DNA of 64,000 nucleotides from the NCBI RefSeq assembly GCF_014836335.1, contig NZ_JACSRA010000009.1, positions 62,001 to 126,000 of the forward strand. The letters run 5' to 3'. Shown here in pieces: positions 34,735 to 43,695 of this stretch; the first letter of the stretch is position 1, and each line of letters begins with the position of its first letter. The position numbers and the translations under genes were made by a program. Below the pieces are notes generated by a model. That model was not told the DNA's origin. It made no database searches and saw only the letters and a list, made by a program, of their open reading frames with translations. This stretch comes from Clostridium cibarium (GTDB lineage: Bacteria; Bacillota; Clostridia; Clostridiales; Clostridiaceae).

Positions 34735-35475
34735 TTAATTGTAAGACGCCCAATTATAATATGCCTTTACTGGTGTTACTCCATCGAAATGATTTAACCA
34801 AGAATCTACACCAATCCCTGGCCATAAATTCATCATAATTTTTCCTGGATGTTTTGGAATATTAGTAGTTGCTTTATGCACTTCTCTGCCATCAACATAC
34901 CATGCTATATAATTTGGTTGCCAATTAAACGCATAAGTATGAAATGAATTTGATGCATCATAACCTAAATTATAAAGATATTCATGATTTCCTACACCAT
35001 TTGTATAATAGTTAAATTGTACCTTTGTGGTGTCTTTTCCTAAGAACTCTATATCTATTTCATCCCATGGAGTATTATCACTAGGACCTGTATAAGTAAA
35101 GAATGAAGAAACTACTCCAGTATGCTTTGCAGGTTTCATATTTACCTGATAAAATCCATAACCGTATTTATTATTTGAACGATACTCTCCACCTGCATAT
35201 GGTACTGATCCACCTTTATTATCCTTAGTTATAGAAAGTTCCATTTGCCCATTTCCATAAAAGTTAACATTACTAGCTCTCCATGTACAATTAAACATGT
35301 CACCGTTTGACCATCCATCTGACTTTGACCAATTACTTGTATTGAAATAACTAAAATCTTCTCCCATCTTAGATGTAGTTGCTGCATGAGCATTTGTAGA
35401 TAATAATGCTACTGATGCAAAAACCCCTAATGTTAATACCGAACAAGCTAAAGTTTTTAATTTTTTCTTTATCAT
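34735..35475 (-). CDS. GH16 endo-beta-1,3-1,4-glucanase (lichenase)
   Basis: 246 residues. Signal peptide to about 31 (AHA). A single GH16 domain with the catalytic block [21 protein letters not shown]: nucleophile E139, helper D141 and acid/base E143. [12 protein letters not shown] and IMMNLWPG are also standard in bacterial lichenases. It cleaves beta-1,4 bonds next to beta-1,3 bonds in cereal beta-glucan and lichenan. First gene of a likely two-gene unit with the GH26 enzyme. A cre-like site 37 bases upstream suggests CcpA repression. No binding module or dockerin. Confidence 0.94.
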   Translation of the reverse strand: MIKKKLKTLACSVLTLGVFASVALLSTNAHAATTSKMGEDFSYFNTSNWSKSDGWSNGDMFNCTWRASNVNFYGNGQMELSITKDNKGGSVPYAGGEYRSNNKYGYGFYQVNMKPAKHTGVVSSFFTYTGPSDNTPWDEIDIEFLGKDTTKVQFNYYTNGVGNHEYLYNLGYDASNSFHTYAFNWQPNYIAWYVDGREVHKATTNIPKHPGKIMMNLWPGIGVDSWLNHFDGVTPVKAYYNWASYN

Positions 35476-35511
35476 ATTTATTCCTCCTAATTTTTATTTG
35501 CTTTAAAATTC

Positions 35512-35526
35512 AACAAACGTTTACAA
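35512..35526 (-). promoter_or_regulatory. Putative CcpA cre site before the lichenase gene
   Basis: Minus strand TTGTAAACGTTTGTT fits the cre pattern WTGNAANCGNWNNCW with one mismatch (T for C at position 14). It ends 37 bases before the start codon. Confidence 0.55.
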
Positions 35527-35627
35527 AGTGATAATTACATAACTAAGCCTATAGTTTTACTAAATATTAGTCACTTTTATCTACCACTTATGTATCTTTA
35601 TTATATATCCACATCTTATTTCAATAT

Positions 35628-35655
35628 ATAGCATAAATTTACTATTTTATAGGAA
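35628..35655. repeat. 28-base direct repeat, copy 1
   Basis: Matches 35902-35929 at 27 of 28 positions (core aaatttactattttatagga). The two copies are 274 bases apart, start to start. Confidence 0.85.
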
Positions 35656-35691
35656 CAAATTACTATATATAATCATATATCCTTACAAATA

Positions 35692-35734
35692 AATATGACC
35701 TTACCCAATTTACAAGAATGGTTAAGGTCATATT
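35692..35734 (-). terminator. Hairpin, probable terminator of the sensor unit
   Basis: Arms of 15 bases matching at 13 positions (aatatgaccttaccc / ggttaaggtcatatt), about 190 bases past the regulator stop. Could also end transcripts from a small unseen unit. Confidence 0.55.
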
Positions 35735-35901
35735 TAGTACTTAATAATATTTACTACTTGCCTAAAGAGTATTAGATTCCTATCGTAAAGCATTTATTCA
35801 GTAATGGAGATGGAATTCTGATATAGAAAGCTTTAGCCTAAACTAACTACTCTTTATTATCTATGTCATCTTCATTATATTGTAATCATTTACCAATAAA
35901 A

Positions 35902-35929
35902 ATAGCACAAATTTACTATTTTATAGGAA
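35902..35929. repeat. 28-base direct repeat, copy 2
   Basis: Second copy; its last nine bases overlap the 3' end, including the stop, of the response-regulator gene. Confidence 0.85.
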
Positions 35930-37180
35930 ATTCTTACTATTTTTCTTATATTTTGCAGGTGTATATCCTGTATGCTTTTTAAAAAGTTTGCTAAAGTATG
36001 CTGTTTCTTTATAACCTAATATATCACTAATCTCATATACTTTATAATCATATCTTTTCAACAAAATTTTTGCTCTATCCATTTTAGCCTTAGTCAAATA
36101 TTCTAAAAAGTTCTCTCCAGTTTGCTGCTTAAATACAGAACAAAAATAGTTTTTACTTATATTCAAATGATTTGAAATAGATGTTAAAGTAATTTCCTCT
36201 TCTACATGATTAAGCACATACTCACGTGCCTTCTGAACTACATTATATCCCTGATTTAGTTCATTAAAATGGATAAGTTTATTAGTTCCTAAAATATATT
36301 TGTAATTCAATGCTTCCTTTGCATTTAAGTAACTTTTGTATAAGGAATATATATGATTATATACTTTTCCAATGCCTATGTTTATTTCTATTTCAAATTT
36401 CTCATTACTTGTTTTAAGAATACTTCTCAATGCATCTGAAAATATATGATCAAAATCTGTTGATTCAATATTTTCTGCTTGTGCAATAATAAATTTCATT
36501 CCCAATTCACCATCTATTATTGAAAAGTGTATAACACCATTATTTTTCAACTCTTTTTCAATAATACATACAACACTCTTCTCTAAATAGTCTCCTTTAT
36601 CATTTCCAATTAATTCTTCACTATTAATAACAATATCATTTATTTCAACAATGGCCACTTGTACCTTATTTTTAATAATAGGAAGGTTATATTTTAAAAT
36701 ATATTCATCCATCTCCATTAAGTTTTTACCTCTTAATAAGTCGTACAAAACCTTCTCTTTAGATATTGTTTTATTAATGTTGAATTCATAATTCTTCTTA
36801 TCACTTTCAACTAATTTTTTATGCACAGCAACTAATACATTTTCTAGTTTTTCACGATCTAAAGGCTTTAGTATATAATCAAAAGCTCCAAGTCTAAGAC
36901 CTTCCTGGGCATATGAAAATTCATCATATCCACTTAAAAGTACCACAACAGTATCAAGCTCCATGTTCCTTAGATTTCTTAATAATTCTATTCCGCTAAG
37001 CTTATGCATTTTGATATCTGTAATTATAAAATGAATTTTTTGCCTTTTAAGCTGCTCTAAAGCCTCTTCTCCGTCAGTACATACACATTCAACCTTAAAT
37101 CCATACTCTTCCCATTTAACAGTTTTCTCCAATCCCATTCTAATAATTGGCTCATCATCTACAATCATTACTGAGTACAA
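35921..37180 (-). CDS. YesN-type response regulator with AraC DNA-binding domain
   Basis: 419 residues from TTG 37180, with GGAGGG seven bases before. Receiver domain 1-120 with acidic pocket D8/D9, phospho-acceptor D55 in FIITDIKM and K105 in ILKPLDREK. A linker region (about 130-305) resembles a degenerate GGDEF-like fold. The C-terminal AraC helix-turn-helix pair (about 310-415) reads ITLTSISNHLNISKNYFCSVFKQQTGENFLEYL and VYEISDILGYKETAYFSKLFKKHTGYTPAKYK. Last gene of the unit binding protein - kinase - regulator. Likely targets are the adjacent GH16/GH26 genes or a sugar importer elsewhere. Confidence 0.92.
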   Translation of the reverse strand: MYSVMIVDDEPIIRMGLEKTVKWEEYGFKVECVCTDGEEALEQLKRQKIHFIITDIKMHKLSGIELLRNLRNMELDTVVVLLSGYDEFSYAQEGLRLGAFDYILKPLDREKLENVLVAVHKKLVESDKKNYEFNINKTISKEKVLYDLLRGKNLMEMDEYILKYNLPIIKNKVQVAIVEINDIVINSEELIGNDKGDYLEKSVVCIIEKELKNNGVIHFSIIDGELGMKFIIAQAENIESTDFDHIFSDALRSILKTSNEKFEIEINIGIGKVYNHIYSLYKSYLNAKEALNYKYILGTNKLIHFNELNQGYNVVQKAREYVLNHVEEEITLTSISNHLNISKNYFCSVFKQQTGENFLEYLTKAKMDRAKILLKRYDYKVYEISDILGYKETAYFSKLFKKHTGYTPAKYKKNSKNFL

Positions 37181-37194
37181 ACGAATCCCTCCTT

Positions 37195-39015
37195 TTAAGT
37201 AAAACCTTTCTGCTTATATAAACTAATTGTAAATCTTGTATAACTTCCTTGCTCTGATTGAATATCAAGGCCACTGCTTTTGCCATAAAAAAGTTTAATT
37301 CTGTCATTTACATTTTTAATACCTAGCCCAAATCTTTTATCTATATTCCCATTAATATGATTTTTCAAAGCTTCTATCGCTGCTCTATTCATCCCTTTTC
37401 CATCATCCATTACATTTAAATATAAATAAGTTTCATCTGATTCCATAAATATATTAATATTTCCCTCTTCACTTCTTAGTTTTTCTGAAAGTCCATGCTT
37501 AACTGAATTTTCCACTAGAGGCTGAATAATTAATTTTAGAATTTTTAAATCTAAAAACTGCTTGTCTACATTAATATGTAAATTTATATCATACTCATAT
37601 CTCAAAGTCATTAATGAAATATACTTCTTAATATAGTTTAATTCTTCATTTAATGACACAAAATCATCTTCCCATTTTATGTTATACCTCATCATATCTC
37701 CTAAAGAAACCAAAGAATCAGCCACTACATAGTTTTCTTCAATTAAGGCCATTACTCTTATATTTTCAAGAGTATTAAATAGAAAATGTGCATCTATTTG
37801 ACTCTTTAATGCTTTTAACTCTGTTTCTTTCCCTACAATCTCTTTTTTAATATTTTCTTTTATTAATTCGTCTATTGTTTTCATCATTTCTCGAAAATTA
37901 TAAGCTAATATACCTATTTCATCTTTACCATATACAGGTATTTTAGCAGATAAATTTCCTGTTCTTACTTCCTTAATTGAATTTATAATTAAATACAATC
38001 TCTTTAATATCGTTTTTGTAACAAAATATATAATAATGGATAACAGTATTAGTAATAACAAACTTTGAAATAATAAAGTTCTTTTTGAATCTGCTATACT
38101 TTGGTTAATATTGTTTAAAGGTATAACACATACTAAATAATTATTTGCTATTGGTGATTCTTTATATAATAAAGTATAATTTTCCCTTCCTTGTTTATAT
38201 GATATTTCACCATTACTATCACCTAACTTGTCCTTAATAAATTCTCCAAACTGTTTTTTATCAAAATTTATTTTCTGTAAAAAAGAATTATTTTCATCTG
38301 TATTTAACTCTAAACTTTTTGTATTAAAAAGGAATATTTGTCCACTTCCCAGCTTATCTTCATTAAACATATTGGGGAAAAAATCTTTAGATAACATCGT
38401 TACTCTTATTATTCCTATATTTTTGTTCTTTACAGATTTAATTTCTTTATTAAGTGAAACAACCAAGTTTCCAGACTTTTCACTTGCTTTTGAATAAATT
38501 TTAATATCATTATCATATTTATTTACATTCCAGTATGCAGCACCATCTTTATCTAAAGTTTGTTTGTACCAATTATTATCCTCAACTCTCTCTTTTTTAT
38601 ATATCAATGGCCAAATTTCGTTAACATCTAAGCTGTTAGCAAATATATTTATTTGTTTTACATTTGGATTATTATTTTGTAGGTTCAACAGCCCGCGATA
38701 TGATATGTTATTAAAACTTATAAGCTCTTTTGTGTCTATGCTTTTCTCTGGATCAATATAGTTTATAACATCTTTATTATTTATAACTGTATCTATTATA
38801 TTTCTCATAATATAGATGTTTTTTTCAATAGTATCGTATTCAAGATTAAGTTCATAGCTATGCTTATTTACTTCATCTTTTTTTGCATTTGCTTTAAGGG
38901 ATCTAAATGAATATACAGAAAAAACCATTATGGGAATTGCAATAACTAATATATAAGCAATTATCAATTTTTTCATTAAGCTCTTTTTTATAAATGATCC
39001 ATTATAACTTTTCAT
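37195..39015 (-). CDS. YesM-type sensor histidine kinase
   Basis: 606 residues. Membrane helix about 13-34, extracellular sensor (about 36-310), second helix (about 315-337), HAMP domain (340-392), then a His_kinase (PF06580) domain with H409 in SQIDAHFLFNTLENIR and a HATPase domain (PLVENSVKHGLSEKL, DDGKGM, FGLGIKNVNDRIKLFYG). The large outer domain would contact the membrane-anchored binding protein encoded just upstream. Its stop is 14 bases before the regulator start. Signal probably an oligosaccharide; this is inference from context. Confidence 0.92.
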   Translation of the reverse strand: MKSYNGSFIKKSLMKKLIIAYILVIAIPIMVFSVYSFRSLKANAKKDEVNKHSYELNLEYDTIEKNIYIMRNIIDTVINNKDVINYIDPEKSIDTKELISFNNISYRGLLNLQNNNPNVKQINIFANSLDVNEIWPLIYKKERVEDNNWYKQTLDKDGAAYWNVNKYDNDIKIYSKASEKSGNLVVSLNKEIKSVKNKNIGIIRVTMLSKDFFPNMFNEDKLGSGQIFLFNTKSLELNTDENNSFLQKINFDKKQFGEFIKDKLGDSNGEISYKQGRENYTLLYKESPIANNYLVCVIPLNNINQSIADSKRTLLFQSLLLLILLSIIIYFVTKTILKRLYLIINSIKEVRTGNLSAKIPVYGKDEIGILAYNFREMMKTIDELIKENIKKEIVGKETELKALKSQIDAHFLFNTLENIRVMALIEENYVVADSLVSLGDMMRYNIKWEDDFVSLNEELNYIKKYISLMTLRYEYDINLHINVDKQFLDLKILKLIIQPLVENSVKHGLSEKLRSEEGNINIFMESDETYLYLNVMDDGKGMNRAAIEALKNHINGNIDKRFGLGIKNVNDRIKLFYGKSSGLDIQSEQGSYTRFTISLYKQKGFT

Positions 39016-39057
39016 TGAAAACTCCTAATCCTAAAACTACTTAATTTATCTGATATC

Positions 39058-39137
39058 TAGCATCCGTAACACTCCCAAGTGAGAGATAACGTCTGCACGC
39101 TCCTAGACTTGGTGCCCCTTGAGGGTATAAGTTCAAC
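39058..39137 (+). ncRNA. GC-rich structured RNA-like fragment (resembles IS605/IscB-type guide RNA 3' end)
   Basis: About 80 bases at roughly 50% G+C between two genes of under 30%. Pairing elements: CACT/AGTG (39070-39081), CCAAGT/ACTTGG (39075-39080 with 39107-39112), GCAC/GTGC, and CCC-TTGA-GGG (39116-39125), ending in GTATAAGTTCAAC. TTCAAC is the right-end cleavage motif known from ISDra2-type IS200/IS605 elements, and the block GAGAGATAAC...GGTGCCCC...GAGGGTATAAG recalls HEARO/omegaRNA 3' ends from memory. No tnpB or iscB gene is near. It is either a relic or a non-autonomous element. Strand is taken from the TTCAAC end; identity is tentative. Confidence 0.42.
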
Positions 39138-39141
39138 TAAA

Positions 39142-39168
39142 TTCAGCTGGAGTTAAACTCCACCTGAA
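39142..39168 (-). terminator. Hairpin just after the solute-binding protein gene
   Basis: ttcag-c-tggagt / actcca-c-ctgaa, with a TAA loop; six bases past the stop of the gene at 39174. The downstream T-run on the minus strand is poor, so it may reduce rather than stop read-through into the kinase gene. Confidence 0.5.
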
Positions 39169-39173
39169 AAGTT

Positions 39174-40811
39174 TCACTTTATATTAAGTCTTTTCTTGTT
39201 CTCTTCAAATTTTTTCTGTCTATAAGCTTGTATTTTTTCATATCCCTCCCTTTCTCTATAATTCAAGAATTCATCAAATATCTTATCGAATTTATCATCA
39301 CTATTTGCTAAAAGTAGGCTTTTCAAAGTATTTTTCCACTTACTATTTATTTTAGAATAAGCTATACCTTCCTCAGTATCTCCATATGGAGCTGTGTGAT
39401 CGTATATAGAAAAATTATAAGTTTTTCCTCTAGTCCAATCTTTTAATATCTTTAGTGGTTCTGGTTCTGGTGCTTCCAATTTCTTTATTAAATTAGTGTC
39501 CATAAGCATCCAATATGTTTTTTCTGCTCCATATTTTTCATAAAAGCTTTTTCTATCACTATTTAACAAATCCATTGCTTCTGGTTTAAATTGTTTTTTT
39601 CCATCAACATCTTCCCACAAAACACCCTTTTCCCCTAAATATAAATCCTGGTTTCCCTCTTCACTTATCAGATAACTTAAAAATTTTATAGCTCTATCAG
39701 GATTCTTACAATCCTTCGATATAAATGTTACAGTCCATCCAGAAATGCTATCAGAAGATAATCTAGGCTCTTGAAGTTTTGAGTTAGCTGGTCCATCAAC
39801 TGGTATGTAAATCTTATCTTTATCAGCGTTATACAATTCTAATTGCTGTTCAACCATATCAGTTCTTTGATAGAGCATTGCAAAATATCTGCCATTAACA
39901 ATCTTTTCTGCCATCTGATCTCTTTTATCCCCAAATATATCTTTTGAAAGTAATCCAAGTTCATTGGCTTTCCTTAAAGTTTTTAACCATCTTACATATT
40001 CAGGATCAGTTAACCGATCATAAAATTCACTTTCTTTCTCAAAAGGTATTGCTAAAAAATTAGGGAGAATGCTATCTAAAGATAAATTCCCTGAATCATT
40101 AAACTCATCTAATCCTAAGGGTATGAGTGGCTGATTATTTACAGTAGGGAATTTCTCCTTTGCTTTTTCTAGTGCACTTAAAAAGCCCTCTGGAGTTCTC
40201 ATATCTGGTTTTCCTATTGCTTCATATATATCTTTTCTTACTAAAAAGGTTTGATTAGAAGGATTTTCTTCTTTATAATCCTTAGTATCTCTTATAGACA
40301 AAGAAAAATTAGGATAACAATATACCTCTCCATCATTTTCTCTATACCACTCCAACTTTTGTTTATCTGTAACCTTGAAAAAATAAGCATCATATTTTTC
40401 TGCCAATTTTTCTAAAGGTAAAGCTAATTTTTCTTCTATAATGTTTCGATACTCATCATCCCAAGCATTTATAGTAATAAAATCTGGTAAGCTTTCTCTG
40501 TCTATCATGGCATTTAGCTTTTCTGTTCCATTTCCACTAGGAGCTATAAAATTTATACTTACACCAGTTTTTCTTGTAACATAGCTAGATACAGAATTGT
40601 TTCCCCACTTAGTTGTAAACCATGGATAATTTACATACCAATCAAAAGTTATTGGTGAAGTATCCGACTTCCATCCTTCTTCGTTCTTTGCACTGTTTTC
40701 TTTCTTAATTTCTTCATGACTTCTTTTAAATATATTAACCGAGGCAAATATTATAGAAAACATGATAAAAATAATAATTATTTTTGAAACCCTTCGCTTC
40801 TGTGAACACAT
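39174..40811 (-). CDS. Membrane-anchored family 1 solute-binding protein (LplA-like), likely co-sensor
   Basis: 545 residues. Charged start, membrane segment at about 10-27, no lipobox cysteine, then a type 2 binding fold like LplA/YtcQ of Gram-positive sugar importers: ITFDWYVNYPWFTTKWG, GNGTEKLNAMIDRESLPDFITINAWDDEYRNIIEEKLALPLEKLAEKYD, PDRAIKFLSYLISEEGNQDLYLGEKG. No permease is encoded nearby; the next genes are a YesM kinase and YesN regulator in the same direction. The lack of a lipobox and of permeases suggests a sensory partner of the kinase rather than transport. The start follows GGAGGT. A GATAAT-T-ATTATC palindrome lies 50 bases upstream. Confidence 0.85.
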   Translation of the reverse strand: MCSQKRRVSKIIIIFIMFSIIFASVNIFKRSHEEIKKENSAKNEEGWKSDTSPITFDWYVNYPWFTTKWGNNSVSSYVTRKTGVSINFIAPSGNGTEKLNAMIDRESLPDFITINAWDDEYRNIIEEKLALPLEKLAEKYDAYFFKVTDKQKLEWYRENDGEVYCYPNFSLSIRDTKDYKEENPSNQTFLVRKDIYEAIGKPDMRTPEGFLSALEKAKEKFPTVNNQPLIPLGLDEFNDSGNLSLDSILPNFLAIPFEKESEFYDRLTDPEYVRWLKTLRKANELGLLSKDIFGDKRDQMAEKIVNGRYFAMLYQRTDMVEQQLELYNADKDKIYIPVDGPANSKLQEPRLSSDSISGWTVTFISKDCKNPDRAIKFLSYLISEEGNQDLYLGEKGVLWEDVDGKKQFKPEAMDLLNSDRKSFYEKYGAEKTYWMLMDTNLIKKLEAPEPEPLKILKDWTRGKTYNFSIYDHTAPYGDTEEGIAYSKINSKWKNTLKSLLLANSDDKFDKIFDEFLNYREREGYEKIQAYRQKKFEENKKRLNIK

Positions 40812-41165
40812 AAATCATACCTCCTATAGCTTCAGCTCTTATGTATAACGTATACAAAATAGATAATTATTATCTTTACAAACAATCTCATATTTTGATA
40901 AATATATACTTATTCCTTAAAAATAATAATATATTGTAATTATAACATTTTTCTCCTATTACTTGATATGAATGCTATAAAAAAATAAACTAGTCAAATT
41001 TTAAGCTCCATCTTCATGGAATTTTCCTTTCATAATTCTCTCTATATTTATGAATTTAAAAAGAAAAAGCTATATTTCATGTTTCTATTTACGAAATATA
41101 ACTTCTTCCCTAGTTTCTCCTACTTATTATAAAAATAGCTTGTACATCATAAGTATAGGATATTT
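40812..41165. other. Spacer upstream of the binding-protein gene
   Basis: 354 bases with no gene. Holds the promoter of the sensor unit with a Fur-like 13-base palindrome (GATAATTATTATC at 40862-40874), a TGTATAACGTATACA-like near-palindrome around 40842-40857, and the terminator of the next gene at 41068-41103. Confidence 0.4.
41068..41103 (-). terminator. Terminator of the beta-lactamase-fold gene
   Basis: Stem of 11 bases with one mismatch (agctatatttc / gaaatataact), 14-base loop, then TTTTTCTTTTT on the minus strand, about 63 bases past the stop. Confidence 0.75.
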
Positions 41166-43382
41166 TTATTCATATTTTATTGTAAACTTAGCATGTGAAC
41201 CACCTAAAAATACGATTTTACCATCCTTAGGTAAGGTAACCTTATTACTGCCTGAAATTAAAGAATTGTTTAGTACTTTGCCATTACTATTATAAACTAC
41301 AAAAGCTGCATTTTTAGGTATATCTACAGTAATTTTCTTATCAGCTGATTCATCACCAATAGCATACCATTTAGCATATCCATCCTTACCAATTTTACAA
41401 GAGAACTTATCTTTTGTTGGTAAAGCTTTCATTGCATCCTCTTCTACATAAACTCTACCTCCTGCACTTAGATATTCATGCTTGTCCTTCATATAAAATT
41501 TATAATCATTTTGATCCCTTGACATCATGCCTGGTCCATCTAATGTAGAAATTGCTGAATTTTCATCTACTATTTTATCTATACCAAAATATCCTTCAAT
41601 TCCTTTTACATCGATACTTTGTACTGCTTCAAGTGGAAGAATATAATATACTGAAGAATACTTTTCATTTAATAAGTAATATTTTTTCCCATACCTTTTT
41701 TCCCATACTTTAGAAACTCTTTCATTTAAATTATTAGCCTCTTCCTTTTGTGCTACATAGGCATCAATTACTGTTTGACCTAAACCTGACAGATTTAAGT
41801 AGCCAAACTGTTCAAGATATGTCTCCCCATTTGATTCTTCTACAAATTTTATATTTGTTGATCCATCACTAGTTACAAAAGTTCCATCCTTTGTATAATA
41901 TAAAGTTTGTTTAGCTCCTTGTGGTTCTAGAGGATTGGATAATATTAAGGAACCTGATTCATCTATTTTCACATCAATAAACCCTTGAGACAATTCATAT
42001 AAACCTTCATATTTTTTTTGCTCTGAAGGAACAGCTACTTTTTGTGGTGGAGTAAAAGTCTTATCTAGTTTTATATCACTAATTACACCTTTTTCCTTTA
42101 AAGCAGCAAGAAGTACTTCTTGAGCCATTACACCATCTGAGTTACTCCCACCTCCAGAACTTAGTATTGCTATAGCCATATTTTGTTCTGGTAAAACAGT
42201 TAAATAACTATGATAAAACTCAGTATCTCCGCCCTTTGATAGTGCTTTAATATTATATTGGTTGAAAGGATAAAGATTTACACTATCCCAGCCTAATCCA
42301 TAACCTAGTATATTATCTTTTTCTTCTGGCCAAATTCCTTTCAAGTATTCCTTATTCTCCATTGCACTTAAAGAATTGTTAGAAAGAATTTTATTTGAAT
42401 TTTGCGTAAAAGTTGTTGCAAATCTACATAAATCTTCTGCACTTGAATAAACTCCACCAGCACCAATGGAATTTAAATTTTCTGTGGGTACAGCGTTATT
42501 TATTTCTGGATAATATGTCTTAGCTAATTTATCTCTATCAAATTTACTGACAGGTGTTTTAGTATTATTCATTTTTAAAGTATTTGTAATATTTTTTGTT
42601 ATATATTCTGTATAACTATCTCCTGTTACATGTTCTACTAAAATTTCAGCAAGAGAGAATCCATCATTACAATATACTGAGCAAGTACCTGGATCTGTCT
42701 TTAATCGTTGTGTTTTTAATTGTTCTAAAAGGGTATCATGTGCATAAGTATCATTATCTCCAAAAAGAAGTGCATTAGAATAACAACTACCCATTAAGCC
42801 TGATGAATGATTTAAAAGCATCCTAACTGTAATCTTTTTGTATCTATCATCCGCCATCCTAAACTCTTTAATATATTGGTTTACTGGAGCATCAAGGTTA
42901 ACTTTACCTTCATCCACTAATTTCATTACTGCTGTTGTTACAAACATTTTACTAACAGAAGCAATTCCATACATATTATCGGCTGTTAATAATTTATTTT
43001 CTTCTTTTGAATATGCCCCTGCATTACCAGATAGTACAATTTTCCCATTATTTACTAAAGCATATTGTACACTTGTACTTCCATATTGAGAAATTAAGCT
43101 TGAAGCTTTTTGTTCTGCAACTGCTTTTGCTTGTTCATAACCATTATCTGCAACACTTTTAACTTGACTATTATTTTCCCTTCTGAACTTTTGAACATCA
43201 TTTGTATCTGGTATTTTTATTTTTTGTCCGTCAATTGTTTTAGGTGCAAGATCTAGTGTAATTGTATTATTGGGGTTCTTTGTATCCAATATCCCAATTG
43301 AATTTTGATCTACAGCGAAAACTGACTTTGATGATGCACTTATTAATGCTACCAAAATAAGTGAAACTACACGTTTTTTCAT
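41166..43382 (-). CDS. Secreted beta-lactamase-fold serine hydrolase (class C / PBP-like)
   Basis: 738 residues from ATG 43382, which has AAAGGGGGAA in front; an ATG 57 bases upstream has none. Signal peptide to about 24 (VFA). The beta-lactamase/transpeptidase-like domain (about 85-440) carries S142-V-S-K145, the tyrosine motif Y237-C-N and KGGDTEFYHS in place of KTG/HxG. A further 300 residues of beta-rich domains with KYSSVYYILPLEAVQSIDVKGIEGYFG follow and have no clear family. Many such proteins are D-amino acid peptidases or esterases, not antibiotic resistance enzymes. Part of this gene recurs as a relic at 33080-33118. Monocistronic. Confidence 0.85.
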   Translation of the reverse strand: MKKRVVSLILVALISASSKSVFAVDQNSIGILDTKNPNNTITLDLAPKTIDGQKIKIPDTNDVQKFRRENNSQVKSVADNGYEQAKAVAEQKASSLISQYGSTSVQYALVNNGKIVLSGNAGAYSKEENKLLTADNMYGIASVSKMFVTTAVMKLVDEGKVNLDAPVNQYIKEFRMADDRYKKITVRMLLNHSSGLMGSCYSNALLFGDNDTYAHDTLLEQLKTQRLKTDPGTCSVYCNDGFSLAEILVEHVTGDSYTEYITKNITNTLKMNNTKTPVSKFDRDKLAKTYYPEINNAVPTENLNSIGAGGVYSSAEDLCRFATTFTQNSNKILSNNSLSAMENKEYLKGIWPEEKDNILGYGLGWDSVNLYPFNQYNIKALSKGGDTEFYHSYLTVLPEQNMAIAILSSGGGSNSDGVMAQEVLLAALKEKGVISDIKLDKTFTPPQKVAVPSEQKKYEGLYELSQGFIDVKIDESGSLILSNPLEPQGAKQTLYYTKDGTFVTSDGSTNIKFVEESNGETYLEQFGYLNLSGLGQTVIDAYVAQKEEANNLNERVSKVWEKRYGKKYYLLNEKYSSVYYILPLEAVQSIDVKGIEGYFGIDKIVDENSAISTLDGPGMMSRDQNDYKFYMKDKHEYLSAGGRVYVEEDAMKALPTKDKFSCKIGKDGYAKWYAIGDESADKKITVDIPKNAAFVVYNSNGKVLNNSLISGSNKVTLPKDGKIVFLGGSHAKFTIKYE

Positions 43383-43695
43383 TTTAATATTCCCCCTTTT
43401 TTTATCTTCTAACAATTCATGTATAGCTAATACACTCAATTATTATATTGTTTTATAATATCACTTATATTATGGAACTTAAAGGATATATTTCTAAAAT
43501 AAACCTTAAGAATTTTTAATATAGATTTAATTTTTATTTATTTCGCTTCTCTTCTTTGTAGCTTTTTGCTGAATGAAAATAAAGCCAATGTTTCCCTCAT
43601 TCAGAAATAGTGACTTTATTCTTACCTATATAATTACCTATTTATCCGCTATTAGTTCCTAGAAAGTAATTTATCTGTATCTAGAAGGTTCCTCT

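Larger units (their letters stand above)
35476..35920. other. Spacer between lichenase and response-regulator genes
   Basis: 445 bases without a gene. It contains the lichenase promoter and cre-like site, one copy of a 28-base direct repeat (35628-35655), a terminator-like hairpin (35692-35734) and an unassigned 185-base stretch up to the regulator stop. Confidence 0.5.

Noticed and set aside
41166-43382. Antibiotic-resistance beta-lactamase
   Set aside because: The fold and SxxK motif are right, but it is long, has KGG rather than KTG, and resembles peptidase/esterase relatives. No resistance claim is supportable.
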